Shown: positions 30,997 through 39,152 of the stretch, one piece after another
Layout: each line of letters begins with the position of its first letter
Position numbering within the stretch: position 1 is the first letter of the stretch
Made by a program: the position numbers and the translations under genes
IMG/VR virus record: IMGVR_UViG_3300011116_000422
Location: 1-59,627 of that record
Length of the DNA stretch: 59,627 bases
DNA from: a virus
Strand: one strand, 5' to 3'
The notes under the pieces: generated by a model
The model's database searches: none
What the model was told of the DNA's origin: nothing
What the model saw: the letters and a program-made list of their open reading frames with translations, nothing else

Positions 30997-31296
30997 TCAT
31001 TCGTCTTGTTTATTTAAACGTTCCCGCTCCGCACGTTCTTGTTGAACCATTGCTAATGTTAAGAAATATCCAATGCCGTCAACAGTGTTATCTAATTTAG
31101 TTCTATGAACTTCGCGTCCTATCTTGACCCCAATCATGCAAAGCGCAACTTGTTCCGCTGTTACTGGAGCGTCAAGAATCACTTCCCATATCCGGGCTAT
31201 GCGATTGAAATTATCTAACGGGTGGTCGTAATCTTCGTTTCGGTCTTTTTGAACCAATTGAGCCGCATAGGCGGCAATATCGTCAACGCTCATCAT
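30997..31296 (-). CDS. DUF6378-like protein
   Basis: The ATG at 31296 overlaps the metallophosphoesterase stop (ATGA) and is preferred over an upstream GTG/ATG inside that gene. The 99-residue helical protein has DRNEDYDHPLDNFNRIARIW, then MIGVKIGREVHRTKLDNTVDGIGYF, the pattern of the DUF6378 family seen in many actinophages and resembling all-alpha nucleotide pyrophosphohydrolase-like folds. The function is unproven. Confidence 0.7.
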   Translation of the reverse strand: MMSVDDIAAYAAQLVQKDRNEDYDHPLDNFNRIARIWEVILDAPVTAEQVALCMIGVKIGREVHRTKLDNTVDGIGYFLTLAMVQQERAERERLNKQDE

Positions 31297-32492
31297 AGGA
31301 TTTGGAGGTCCTTCACTTTTATTTCCGGATACGTCGCGAACGTTAGAACTCCGGGTTGACTGTGTTCTCCTGTTGTTTGCCTGAACCATTCCGAACCTCC
31401 GTCTAATGCCGGGGCTTGAAGCCAATGAACGCTTCCCCAATCGGCTTGCCGTAAATGATGATAATGACCAGTCACTAAAATGTCACACTCGCCAATTGGC
31501 TGACGTCCCAGAGACATTCTGCTTAACCAACTTTTTAATTTTTGTTCAGCAGTCCCATTTGAACGAGCAGTATGACCATGAGTTAACCCAAGAATCCACC
31601 CCGCCGTTTCGACCGTGAGCGAAAGATGGTCCGGCGCAATAATCGTTTCAACATGACCATAGGTGTCGGGGTTGAACTCAAGGGCGTCTTTGATTTGGTC
31701 AATAACAGCAAGGTCATCATTGTCTGCAAGGGTTGTGAAGGCTTTGCCTGCTTTCGAACGATTCTCACCATGGTTGCCTCCTACTGCAACAATTCTTACT
31801 TTTTCAAAATGCGGCGCCCATTGACGGATTGCCTCGAGGAGTAAGGTGCGAACTGCATTGACTTGTCCTCGTCTATCTAAATCAACTGAGAAGGTCTGCA
31901 TTTCATAGTGTCCTAAACAGCCCTCAACGCTGTCTCCGGTCCAGATAATTTGTAGGGTTCCTAGAGGTCGTTTTAATCTCTTTAACTCCTCTACGCGGCT
32001 CAGAACGGCTGTGATGGCATTTAAAACTCTCTGAGCGGTAGCAGGTGTTCCGCCGCCTTCATTCTTTCCCATTTGCCAATCTGCAAGAACTACATTGAAG
32101 ACACCATCCCCATACATAACTTGGGTTTTGTTTCTTTTATGTTTTTTGATTTCTTCTTTTAAGATATCTAAGTTGTAATCCGTTTTTGCATCTTGGATAC
32201 GAACTACTTTTCCTTTCCACTGGCGATTTAGTGCGCCAAGCGGGTCGCCCCATACGTTAAATAAAACGGGTTCAACTACTGCAAAAAATTCTGGGTCTAA
32301 TCCCCACATGCGAAGAACGCCTGACCAATCAGGAGCAATTTCACCTTCCATCGGAAGGGTTGTTACTTCGCCTTCATCGCCCTTCCATTCAATACCCGGA
32401 ATCCATTGAGCCTTGCGGTCTCTTTTGGGAGGTTCGTGTTCTTCTTGTTCGGCTTTACCGACAAGAGCATTAACGCGGTCCTCAAATGTCAT
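31293..32492 (-). CDS. Calcineurin-like metallophosphoesterase
   Basis: A 399-residue protein with the ordered metal-binding motifs of this superfamily in its second half: LADWQMGK (about 150), WTGDSVEG (about 195), GGNHGENR (about 245), LTHGHTA (about 315) and TGHYHHL (about 352). SbcD/Mre11-type nucleases and phage relatives share them, so a DNA exonuclease or phosphatase is likely. The N-terminal 130 residues are a non-catalytic extension. It sits between tail terminator and tube genes, coupled to the upstream HTH-like gene by ATGA. Confidence 0.85.
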   Translation of the reverse strand: MTFEDRVNALVGKAEQEEHEPPKRDRKAQWIPGIEWKGDEGEVTTLPMEGEIAPDWSGVLRMWGLDPEFFAVVEPVLFNVWGDPLGALNRQWKGKVVRIQDAKTDYNLDILKEEIKKHKRNKTQVMYGDGVFNVVLADWQMGKNEGGGTPATAQRVLNAITAVLSRVEELKRLKRPLGTLQIIWTGDSVEGCLGHYEMQTFSVDLDRRGQVNAVRTLLLEAIRQWAPHFEKVRIVAVGGNHGENRSKAGKAFTTLADNDDLAVIDQIKDALEFNPDTYGHVETIIAPDHLSLTVETAGWILGLTHGHTARSNGTAEQKLKSWLSRMSLGRQPIGECDILVTGHYHHLRQADWGSVHWLQAPALDGGSEWFRQTTGEHSQPGVLTFATYPEIKVKDLQIL

Positions 32493-32833
32493 TTATCGCA
32501 CCGACATCCACGCGCTCGGTGTCGGCGCATTGTTGCCTCACTCATTTTGTAACCTTCGGCTTCGCAAAGTCTGACCAAATCAACATGTCGGATTCTTTTA
32601 TCAGCGAGCGCTGTGTGAAGCAATAATGATTCTTCGTTACTCAAATTAGCAAGCACTTGTCCAACAAAGCATTCTTGTCCTGCAAATACTTTTGGATTGT
32701 TTACAAGTTTAGTTAGGCCGTCCTTAAATGTGCTGGTTGACTGCTTTGCACCGCGAGCACTTGAGGGAGTATGGGACGGTGAGATACTCTGCGAGTATTC
32801 TGCCGCATCTCCAGCATTTAGGGAGTTCGTCAC
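32489..32833 (-). CDS. Small HTH-like protein coupled to the phosphoesterase
   Basis: A 114-residue protein (GTG start, GGAAGGGG before it) with a disordered, serine-rich beginning and a C-terminal helix-turn-helix-like segment (VDLVRLCEAEGYKMSEATMRRHRARGC). ATGA overlap with the metallophosphoesterase suggests that the two work together, possibly as a DNA-targeting subunit, but this is inference. Confidence 0.6.
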   Translation of the reverse strand: MTNSLNAGDAAEYSQSISPSHTPSSARGAKQSTSTFKDGLTKLVNNPKVFAGQECFVGQVLANLSNEESLLLHTALADKRIRHVDLVRLCEAEGYKMSEATMRRHRARGCRCDK

Positions 32834-32878
32834 GATTTGAGCCCCTTCCGTATGGGTCCTTTATAGGCTCGCTCATCG

Positions 32879-33274
32879 TTATCTTTCTACATACGCTTGA
32901 AAGTTAGCGGCAATGCGTGGCCTATCTTTGTCGTCCAAGCCTAAAGGAATAGTTGAACCTAGGGAAGCGACACGCAAGACTTTCGTTGAAGAAATCGTAA
33001 CGTCCGTTATATCGGAAAGAATGTCTTTAATTGATTTTGCACCATCGCGAGCGGTTGGATAATCGTCGCGACCACCTCTTACAACTACTTGAATACGAGG
33101 CATATCAATATCGTAAGGATTACCACCAAAAGATTCAGTCGGAGCCATGCCTTCGTATTCATATAAACAAATACAGTAATCCGGAGATGCTGGCATTTTG
33201 CCTAAAAAGATATTAGTTCCCAAAGTGCCTATGGAATTAGTTTGCAGGTAATCACCTAGCGCTTCAAGTATCAA
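32879..33274 (-). CDS. Tail terminator protein
   Basis: A 131-residue protein of the minor-capsid-3/tail-terminator type: MILEALGDYLQ at the start, then IFLGKMP, D-Y-C-ICLYEYEG and a final NFQAYVER strand. It caps the tail tube and joins it to the head. Its position after the gp10-like gene matches the usual connector order. Confidence 0.7.
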   Translation of the reverse strand: MILEALGDYLQTNSIGTLGTNIFLGKMPASPDYCICLYEYEGMAPTESFGGNPYDIDMPRIQVVVRGGRDDYPTARDGAKSIKDILSDITDVTISSTKVLRVASLGSTIPLGLDDKDRPRIAANFQAYVER

Positions 33275-33669
33275 CGTAACATCCCTTTCGTAGCCCGCTC
33301 AACTTTATCAGCAATGCGCCCACTTATGCCGTTAACCTGACGGGTCATAGGGTCTTCTAAATACTTTGCTTTACCATGAGGGTGATTTGCTTCAAGATTT
33401 TCGTGAACGTAAATTGAGTATTCGGTAGCGGTTCCACCATAGGTAAGTTCTACATAAACCTCGCCCCCGCGGGTGAAGACTCCGGTTTCAGGTCTAACGC
33501 GTCCAGAGGCTTTTAGCGCTCCAGTATCTACTGGGACTTCATCTTGAGACGCGGCAAAAGCATCTTGTGCTTCACTGCGCAAAGCCATAGCCGCAACTTT
33601 TGCTCCGGCTGGTCCTGATTCTGCTAAGGCTTTTTGAATTCTTTCAAGGTCCGGGAATATGATTTTCAT
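33271..33669 (-). CDS. HK97 gp10-like head-tail connector
   Basis: A 132-residue protein with the family pattern A-x-x-V-P-VDTG-A-L-K-ASGRV (residues 44-58) and YSIYVHENLEA-x-HP-x-GKAKYLEDP (about 82-103). It is a tail-completion or neck protein. It couples to the terminator gene by overlap (ATGT/A) and shares one base with the preceding gene. Confidence 0.75.
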   Translation of the reverse strand: MKIIFPDLERIQKALAESGPAGAKVAAMALRSEAQDAFAASQDEVPVDTGALKASGRVRPETGVFTRGGEVYVELTYGGTATEYSIYVHENLEANHPHGKAKYLEDPMTRQVNGISGRIADKVERATKGMLR

Positions 33670-34028
33670 TAAACACCAAAATGAACAACCGTGTGATGAT
33701 TTCCACCAGTATCTTTTTTAGTCTCTAGCCCAACTATGACGGGCGAAGTTGAGTTAGGCAAAGTTATTTTGTCGCCAAGAGTCAAAGCGGCATAAGGACC
33801 ATAGAGAATTACTCGACCAGTAGAAACAATATCCTGCCCATCAATATCTTTCATAAGACGAGTTTCATAAATAACGCGACCTCTGGCAGTAGTTACTGAA
33901 CCGCCATAAGTGCGCTTGCCATATTTATCAATTGCAGACCCGGCGTTAAAAGTAATTGTGTCAGGCATCATTTCATAAAATTTAGCGTCGATACCTTCAG
34001 GCCCTTGCCATGTAGTAGGTAGCGCCAT
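33669..34028 (-). CDS. Head closure protein
   Basis: A 119-residue beta-rich protein (DTITFNAGSAIDKYGKRTYGGSVTTARGRVIYET...GDKITLPNSTSP), which matches the minor-capsid-2/head-closure type in composition and position between the adaptor and the gp10-like gene. It would seal the connector after packaging. Confidence 0.7.
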   Translation of the reverse strand: MALPTTWQGPEGIDAKFYEMMPDTITFNAGSAIDKYGKRTYGGSVTTARGRVIYETRLMKDIDGQDIVSTGRVILYGPYAALTLGDKITLPNSTSPVIVGLETKKDTGGNHHTVVHFGV

Positions 34029-34465
34029 TATTGCTGACTTGTTTCCGACGTATCTGAACGAGGGTTATCCATTTGACCAAGATGTGCGTCTGTATTGTAA
34101 GTAGATACATTTCGGTCCGCTGTTGATTTAAGAGAATCTGCATTTGCTACCCATGAAGGCGCATAACGACGCATACGGTTTACACGAAGACTTGTGGCAA
34201 GCGCTGAAAAACGCTGTGACTGTGTTGAGAAAGTTTCGTTTAATGATAGGTCGCCAACAGATTTTGAATAATCGGCCTTGTGAGCATATTGACCAGCAAG
34301 GACATCGGCGGCATTTGCGGCGGCATCATAAACATCTGCCCATTCCGAGATAAGCCAATTGATTTCCTCGTCGGTCATGTGAGGGGCGGTTGAATCTGTA
34401 TCTTGAATAAGGAAGCGCACCTTATCGCGGTCTGAGGTCGCAGGTCCTACATAGGTAAAAGTCAT
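34028..34465 (-). CDS. Head-tail adaptor (gp6-like)
   Basis: A 145-residue protein with the adaptor hallmark VRFLIQDTDSTAPHMTDEEINWLISEW (residues 17-43), followed by AANAADVLAGQYA, which binds the portal. The ATG at 34465 is chosen because TAGTAT lies exactly 6 nt upstream and no Shine-Dalgarno is present, which suggests a leaderless mRNA that starts the connector/tail operon. Confidence 0.78.
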   Translation of the reverse strand: MTFTYVGPATSDRDKVRFLIQDTDSTAPHMTDEEINWLISEWADVYDAAANAADVLAGQYAHKADYSKSVGDLSLNETFSTQSQRFSALATSLRVNRMRRYAPSWVANADSLKSTADRNVSTYNTDAHLGQMDNPRSDTSETSQQ

Positions 34466-34471
34466 AATCAA

Positions 34472-34477
34472 ATACTA
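34472..34477 (-). promoter_or_regulatory. Leaderless-type -10 (TAGTAT) of the connector/tail operon
   Basis: TAGTAT lies 6 nt before the ATG at 34465. A canonical -35 is not evident. It faces the promoter of the plus-strand oxygenase gene, so this 68-bp gap is a divergent promoter region. Confidence 0.5.
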
Positions 34478-34498
34478 CACGCCTACCCCTTACTTGCC

Positions 34499-34527
34499 TT
34501 GAAGTCGCGCCGACACAAGAGTAGGCT
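34499..34527 (+). promoter_or_regulatory. Leaderless promoter of the 2OG oxygenase gene
   Basis: TTGAAG (34499-34504), 17-bp spacer, TAGGCT (34522-34527), then 6 nt and ATG at 34534. Transcription would start at the start codon. Confidence 0.6.
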
Positions 34528-34533
34528 GGTTTT

Positions 34534-35085
34534 ATGATTATTCAAGATGATGAGTTTTTAAGCCTTCAAGAGCAAATCTCTTACAAAGAAAAACTACTTG
34601 GATTGAGCCTGTGGGCATTTAATCAAGGCACTAATCAGGAACGGCCTACGAGAGAATCTCTTAGAACCGATTTAAGTTTTCAGTTTGTTTCTCCTATGTG
34701 GGAAGAACATCCTATGTTTGATTTAACAAAGGATGTATTTTTTCGTTTTATCTCTAAACATCAAATACCTTATCAAAAGACTACCCGAATCAAATCCAAC
34801 ATAAGCACTCGGAGAGCAACATACGAGTATGGAGCGCCTCATGTGGACCAAGATTACGACCATAAGGTTTTCTTATATTATGTAAATGATTCAGATGGAG
34901 ATACTGTCTTCTTTAAGCAACATTGGCACCAAGGTATTGAAATAAACGAACAAGATTTAGTAGAAGAATTAAGAGTCGCACCAAAAATGGGTCTTGGGGT
35001 TGTCTTTAATGGATTTCAATATCACGCCGCTACGCCACCTGTAATTAATGATTACAGGTGCGTAATTAATATCGACTTTAATTAA
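34534..35085 (+). CDS. 2-oxoglutarate/Fe(II)-dependent dioxygenase
   Basis: A 183-residue cupin-fold oxygenase. The iron ligands are His and Asp in PHVDQDY (about residues 106-112) and the distal His in FQYHAATP (about 164-171); the arginine in DYRCVINIDF binds 2-oxoglutarate. Phage members of this family hydroxylate proteins, nucleobases or small molecules; the substrate is unknown. The gene is on the plus strand in an AT-rich island of accessory genes and its 3' end overlaps the minus-strand neighbour by 4 bp. Confidence 0.85.
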   Translation: MIIQDDEFLSLQEQISYKEKLLGLSLWAFNQGTNQERPTRESLRTDLSFQFVSPMWEEHPMFDLTKDVFFRFISKHQIPYQKTTRIKSNISTRRATYEYGAPHVDQDYDHKVFLYYVNDSDGDTVFFKQHWHQGIEINEQDLVEELRVAPKMGLGVVFNGFQYHAATPPVINDYRCVINIDFN

Positions 35086-35798
35086 TCCATTAAGTTATTT
35101 TGTATCTCTCGAGAAAGCATTTTATTTAAACCATTAGACTTAAACTTATTGTATAAATAAGGTAATCCTCTATTTGGGTTGTGTCTTTTATAGCCAATAC
35201 AATCTTGTGAGATTTGCATTATTTTTGGAGTTAAGTCAAAACGCTTTAATGTAACTGGCTTGTTGCTATCAAACTTAACATAAGCAAATGGGTCGCCTCG
35301 TTTAACTGTAAATACTTCTGTGCCTTTATGTAATTGGATTGCGGCTTCTAAAGGTCTAAACCAAGAATTAATATCAAAAGAACCCGGAACATAATTTCCT
35401 GCAAAGTTTGGTTTGTGAAGATAAGATGGCGATGAAGTAATCATCATTGGTTCATCACACCAAAATATCCAGTTATTTAAAAGTGAAATTGTGTAAGCGT
35501 CAATCATAGATGCTTTTTTTAAACCAACAAAAGGAAGCATTTGTCTATCATTTTGGTCTAAACCTACAATTCCAAAATCTTTAACTATGGCAAAACTAAC
35601 CCCAATAGGAAATCTCAAAATAAAAGTGTTTTTTACGGAATTCAAAAAGGCGTGGCATTGATACCAGTTATCACCTTTGTTCTCTTTATTATGAAAAGGT
35701 TTAAGGTCTGCAAGTAAAGAGTCGGGAGTTTCATACAATAGATGATTGGTTGAGTAAAGAGGTTCGGGATACCAAGGAGACCAATAGATAGTAGTCAT
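35082..35798 (-). CDS. Island protein, distant WYK-type relative
   Basis: A 238-residue protein without a named domain. Its second half (PGSFDINSWFRPLEAAI, HKGTEVFTVKRGDPFAYVKF) parallels the GVDTD-x(n)-PF and GTP-x-x-Q-x-IPF region of the two proteins at 36432 and 37139, so a distant common fold is likely. ATG with TATGAT 6 nt upstream and no ribosome binding site indicates a leaderless transcript. Convergent with the oxygenase gene. Confidence 0.55.
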   Translation of the reverse strand: MTTIYWSPWYPEPLYSTNHLLYETPDSLLADLKPFHNKENKGDNWYQCHAFLNSVKNTFILRFPIGVSFAIVKDFGIVGLDQNDRQMLPFVGLKKASMIDAYTISLLNNWIFWCDEPMMITSSPSYLHKPNFAGNYVPGSFDINSWFRPLEAAIQLHKGTEVFTVKRGDPFAYVKFDSNKPVTLKRFDLTPKIMQISQDCIGYKRHNPNRGLPYLYNKFKSNGLNKMLSREIQNNLMD

Positions 35799-35800
35799 AC

Positions 35801-35834
35801 TTGTATCATATCCCCTTATGGGTTAGACTCGCAA
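35801..35834. promoter_or_regulatory. Overlapping divergent leaderless promoters
   Basis: On the plus strand TTGTAT (35801-35806), 17 bp, TAGACT (35824-35829), ATG 6 nt later at 35836. On the minus strand TTGCGA (35829-35834), 18 bp, TATGAT (35805-35810), ATG 6 nt later at 35798. The two promoters occupy the same 34 bp, so only one polymerase can use them at a time. Confidence 0.65.
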
Positions 35835-35835
35835 T

Positions 35836-36435
35836 ATGACTAAAGAGATTGATTATGTTTTTTGTCTATCTGGTTTGAACTTTTCAGACCATTATTTAAA
35901 CTCTTGGACCAAATCTTTAGTAATGCTTCAAAATGATTTAAAATGTTCTTTCACTTGGGAGATATTTTATTGTGCCGTGGTTTCTGAAACTCGTAATGTA
36001 TTAATACAAAGAGCATTAAAACATAACCCTAAAAAGATTATATTTATTGACGATGATATGGTTTGGGAAGCAGAAGATTTAAAAGAATTAATAACTTCAG
36101 AAAATAAAATAAATACTGGATTTTATTTAAATAGACATAACTTAGTAGTGGCTGTATCTAATCATAATTTTTTAACTCAAGAGGATATAGGTAAAGCGAC
36201 AGGCCCTATTGAATTAGAATCTGTTGGGCTTGGGTTTATAGCAATTGAAAGTAAAGTATTTGAAGCAACTCCTTATCCTTGGTTTCAATCAGGTCACTAC
36301 GAAAATGGACAGGCTTATGGAGAAGATTATTATTTCTGTAAAAAAATTACAGACTTTGGTTTTAAAGTTTTAGGTAATCCTAAAATTAAAGTTGGACACG
36401 AAAAGAAAACAATTTATAAATGGGGAGAAAAGTGA
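35836..36435 (+). CDS. GT-A type glycosyltransferase
   Basis: A 199-residue protein with the core of a GT2-like transferase: SETRNVLIQRALK (about 50-62), FIDDDMVWEAEDL with the metal-binding DxD motif (about 71-83), GLGFIAIESKVF (about 131-142), GEDYYFCKK and a final GHEK. It lacks membrane segments. It could sugar-modify phage or host components, for example virion proteins or wall polymers; the substrate is unknown. It overlaps the next gene by 4 bp. Confidence 0.8.
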   Translation: MTKEIDYVFCLSGLNFSDHYLNSWTKSLVMLQNDLKCSFTWEIFYCAVVSETRNVLIQRALKHNPKKIIFIDDDMVWEAEDLKELITSENKINTGFYLNRHNLVVAVSNHNFLTQEDIGKATGPIELESVGLGFIAIESKVFEATPYPWFQSGHYENGQAYGEDYYFCKKITDFGFKVLGNPKIKVGHEKKTIYKWGEK

Positions 36436-37148
36436 AACGATTTAAAAATAGCAAATTACCTGTTATTAAGTTTGCTAGCGATGAAATTGATGTGCACGAT
36501 ATTCCCAAACCTTCTAAATTAAGCGTTCCTGACTGGTATAAAAATAACAGTTTAAACTTTGAAGGCACAAATAATTTAATTCCTGAAGGAAACATTAGTC
36601 ATACTTTTAAAAGATGTGTTCCATTTCTTGATTGCTTAACAAGTGGTTATATTGCAGAGTTATGGAGTGATGTAATCGTTCGAAAAGACCCAACAGGTAA
36701 ATCTACTTTTGAGTGGAGAACAGGTCGTGCTGTTCTTGAAGAACGACCATTACAAACATCTCTTGAATTGCCCGTGCCAGCAGGACATTCAATTCAACGC
36801 CTTGCTTGGAAAGTGCCTTATTATTTACAAACATCAAAAGGTTACAGTGCGTTAATTACTCACCCTTTAAATCGTTTTGATTTACCTTTTACTACTTTAT
36901 CTGGAATTGTGGACACAGATGAAGTTATGTATGCAGGGAATATTCCTTTTTTTATTCGAGCAGATTTTGAAGGAATTATTTTAAAAGGAACTCCTATTTA
37001 TCAAATAATTCCATTTCGTAGAGAGGATTGGACTTCACAACAAGATGTTGAAATTATTAATCAAGGACACATTAATCATAGGCGTTCATTTTCGGTTATG
37101 AATGGCTGGTATAAACGAAATGTTTGGAGTCGAAAAAATTATTTATAA
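36432..37148 (+). CDS. WYK-type island protein A
   Basis: A 238-residue protein (GTG start at 36432 after GGGGAGAAAA, overlapping the previous stop as GTGA; an ATG at 36420 is possible). It shares with the gene at 37139-37843 the landmarks VPDWYK, K-x-CVP-x-x-D-x-x-x-x-GY, KGYS-x-L, G-x-VDTD, PFF/PFI, F-x-G-I-I-x-x-GTP-x-x-Q-x-IPF-x-R-DDW. Similar proteins occur beside oxygenases in aquatic phages as far as I recall, with no known activity. A beta-rich small-molecule or sugar enzyme is a guess. Confidence 0.6.
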   Translation: MKRFKNSKLPVIKFASDEIDVHDIPKPSKLSVPDWYKNNSLNFEGTNNLIPEGNISHTFKRCVPFLDCLTSGYIAELWSDVIVRKDPTGKSTFEWRTGRAVLEERPLQTSLELPVPAGHSIQRLAWKVPYYLQTSKGYSALITHPLNRFDLPFTTLSGIVDTDEVMYAGNIPFFIRADFEGIILKGTPIYQIIPFRREDWTSQQDVEIINQGHINHRRSFSVMNGWYKRNVWSRKNYL

Positions 37149-37843
37149 TTCCAGTTTTTAAGACTTCTATACAATGTTTTGTATTTATCCCATAAAAGAA
37201 TATTCATTTCTCTACGCATTTCTTCTGCTTCTTCTTTTTCTTTATCTCCACCAAACTCAATTTTCCAATCATCACGCTTAAATGGTATTGCCTGTATGAG
37301 GGGCGTTCCAGCAGGAATTAAACCTTCAAACTTTGGGTCTTTTAATATAAAAGGAAAATTAACGCCTTGATGGTATTTATCTGTATCTACTAAACCTTCC
37401 ATGCAAATAAACCATTCATTTGGTCTATGAATAGGAGGAATAAATAAAGTTGAATAACCTTTTGGAGTTTTTATTCCCCAAGCGTTTATCCATTTAGGGT
37501 ATTGAACTCCATTAGCAAAAGGATGAAGATTTGCTTGTGCTTGAGGGTGATACTCAATTACTTTAGGCATTGAAGTCTCATAATGTGGTTCTCCATCAAC
37601 TTGTGTTACATATAAATCACAAGGAGTGAAAAATAAATATCCTGCACTCATAGCATCAAATACTGGAACACATTTTTTTATTGTTCGCATTGAAGCAGGA
37701 GTTTTAACAGCGGGTCGCTGTGACGGCATTTTCTTATACCAGTCCGGTATTTTTTGTGTTGCAGGAACAGGTCTTGACGATTCATGGAATTTGTAAATAT
37801 TTGTAAAAACTATTTTTTTAACAATAGGTTTTTTAAAAAACAT
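37139..37843 (-). CDS. WYK-type island protein B (paralogue)
   Basis: A 234-residue paralogue of the protein at 36432, encoded on the opposite strand and overlapping it tail-to-tail by 10 bp. It holds IPDWYKKMP (about 31-39), KKCVPVFDAMSAGY, PKGYSTLFIPP, EGLVDTDKYHQGVNFPFIL and GTPLIQAIPFKRDDW. The ATG at 37843 is preceded by AAGGAG at 8 bases; an upstream GTG is less well placed. That ribosome binding site lies in the stem of a hairpin at 37845-37873. Confidence 0.6.
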   Translation of the reverse strand: MFFKKPIVKKIVFTNIYKFHESSRPVPATQKIPDWYKKMPSQRPAVKTPASMRTIKKCVPVFDAMSAGYLFFTPCDLYVTQVDGEPHYETSMPKVIEYHPQAQANLHPFANGVQYPKWINAWGIKTPKGYSTLFIPPIHRPNEWFICMEGLVDTDKYHQGVNFPFILKDPKFEGLIPAGTPLIQAIPFKRDDWKIEFGGDKEKEEAEEMRREMNILLWDKYKTLYRSLKNWNYK

Positions 37844-37844
37844 T

Positions 37845-37873
37845 AGGCTCACTCCTTAACATGGAATGAGCCT
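37845..37873 (-). terminator. Hairpin terminator that also hides the next ribosome binding site
   Basis: AGGCTCACTCC (37845-37855) pairs with GGAATGAGCCT (37863-37873) with one mismatch. On the minus strand it is followed by AATGTTTTTT, so it can end the tail-fibre operon. The stem holds the AAGGAG of the next gene and the T-run begins at its start codon, so read-through RNA would also be poorly translated. Confidence 0.65.
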
Positions 37874-37894
37874 AACATTAAAAACTATAAATTA

Positions 37895-38329
37895 CTACTG
37901 ACCTGTTGCTTCTTTAACTCTAGCAAGTCTTTCTTCTTCGGTTTCTTGAGGAGCCTCAATTACTAAAGAGTCGTTAGAACTTACTGCTTGAATAACAACT
38001 GGTTTTACCCATTCGTTATCAACCCAACGCCATGTTGGTTCAAAGTCACTTGGAATTACAACATGACCTTCGGTTTCATGGATAAAGTAAGTTCTGCGAA
38101 GTTCAATGATATTTCCAAAATCATCTAAAACTCCATAAACAATTAATGGTGCTTCTGACCAAGTTTTTGTCTTTTCGTCGTATTTCATTTTAAGAAATTG
38201 GTCAGGGTTATCAGTAGTTACTTCAATAGCCGTTGTATGGTCAGGAGTAACTGAATGGTCAGGCTCTCCATCAGGAACAATAACGGTTGCAAAACCAATG
38301 CCATCTCGTAATTGAATAAAAGTTTTCAT
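37895..38329 (-). CDS. Tail-fibre-associated protein
   Basis: A 144-residue protein, acidic and rich in aromatic residues, with MKTFIQLRDGIGFATVIVPDG and a later VYGVLDDFGNIIELRRTYFIHET segment, as in phage fibre-tip or tail-fibre chaperone-like accessory proteins. Last gene of the fibre operon before the terminator at 37845. Function inferred from place only. Confidence 0.5.
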   Translation of the reverse strand: MKTFIQLRDGIGFATVIVPDGEPDHSVTPDHTTAIEVTTDNPDQFLKMKYDEKTKTWSEAPLIVYGVLDDFGNIIELRRTYFIHETEGHVVIPSDFEPTWRWVDNEWVKPVVIQAVSSNDSLVIEAPQETEEERLARVKEATGQ

Positions 38330-38793
38330 TAGTTATACTCCACTACTTCCCAGCGACAAGCGCCTGACACTACTAACGATGTTGAGTTTGCAAGATATCC
38401 CTGAACAACTGCCGCTACAAGGTTAGTTGAGCCAGCATTCACATTGTAGTTAGCGGCATTTACGCCTCTAACTAAGTTCCAACTAGGCTGGTTGTTAGCG
38501 CTTACCTGTCCACCCGAGGCACGGTTTACAATTGTGGCGCCTAGAGGTGCAAACCATTCACCAAAGTTCCAAGTTACAGACAATGCCATTCCGGGAATGT
38601 CAACATTGCCGCTTGCCGCTTGTGATAAACCAAAAGAAGCCGAAGTCGTTCCCGAAGAAGTGGTTCCAAATACATTTACGAAAGACTTTGTAATATCAAT
38701 AGCAGTAATAGTTACTGTTCCTGCACCGCCAGCGCTTCCACGCTGAACAGATTTAACAGGAGATGCAATTGCTGGGTAAGTATTAATCGCCAT
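38329..38793 (-). CDS. Tail fibre/virion protein
   Basis: A 154-residue beta protein rich in S, T, G, A and V (VKSVQRGSAGGAGTVTITAI, ASFGLSQAASGNVDIPGMALSVTWNFGEW), in keeping with a trimeric fibre or decoration knob. It shares one base with the next gene. No catalytic motif seen. Confidence 0.55.
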   Translation of the reverse strand: MAINTYPAIASPVKSVQRGSAGGAGTVTITAIDITKSFVNVFGTTSSGTTSASFGLSQAASGNVDIPGMALSVTWNFGEWFAPLGATIVNRASGGQVSANNQPSWNLVRGVNAANYNVNAGSTNLVAAVVQGYLANSTSLVVSGACRWEVVEYN

Positions 38794-38795
38794 TG

Positions 38796-39098
38796 TTAGG
38801 AGACCGCCACTCCGCTAATGTGGTAATTAACTGTTACCGCTGAAGCAAGACCTGTAATAACCTTTGTGGTTGTAACAACTTGCTTCATATCCATAATGAC
38901 AGTTGAGTTAGCGGCAATTGCTGTTGTATTAAAGAGGGCTACACCATCTAAAGTAAGAGTGAAAGTTGCCGCTGAAGATGCTGTATTGGTAATAGCAATA
39001 CTTGTAATAATCATTGTGGTTGAAGCCGGGACCGTATAAAGCGTTGCCGCTGAGGTAGCAAAGGCTCCTCGCGCAAACGCGGTAGGTGTATTTGGCAT
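38796..39098 (-). CDS. Small tail-fibre-type beta protein
   Basis: A 100-residue beta protein (LYTVPASTTMIITSIAITNTASSAATFTLTLDG). The same pattern (LYTTPSATGTIINSVVVCNTSSTSTTFRVSV) appears in the 109-residue protein at 39648, so the two are likely paralogues. GAAAGAGGA precedes the start. Confidence 0.6.
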   Translation of the reverse strand: MPNTPTAFARGAFATSAATLYTVPASTTMIITSIAITNTASSAATFTLTLDGVALFNTTAIAANSTVIMDMKQVVTTTKVITGLASAVTVNYHISGVAVS

Positions 39099-39152
39099 TT
39101 ATATTCCTCTTTCTCGTTTTACCGTAAGGCTTATATTATCAGAATAAGTTAA

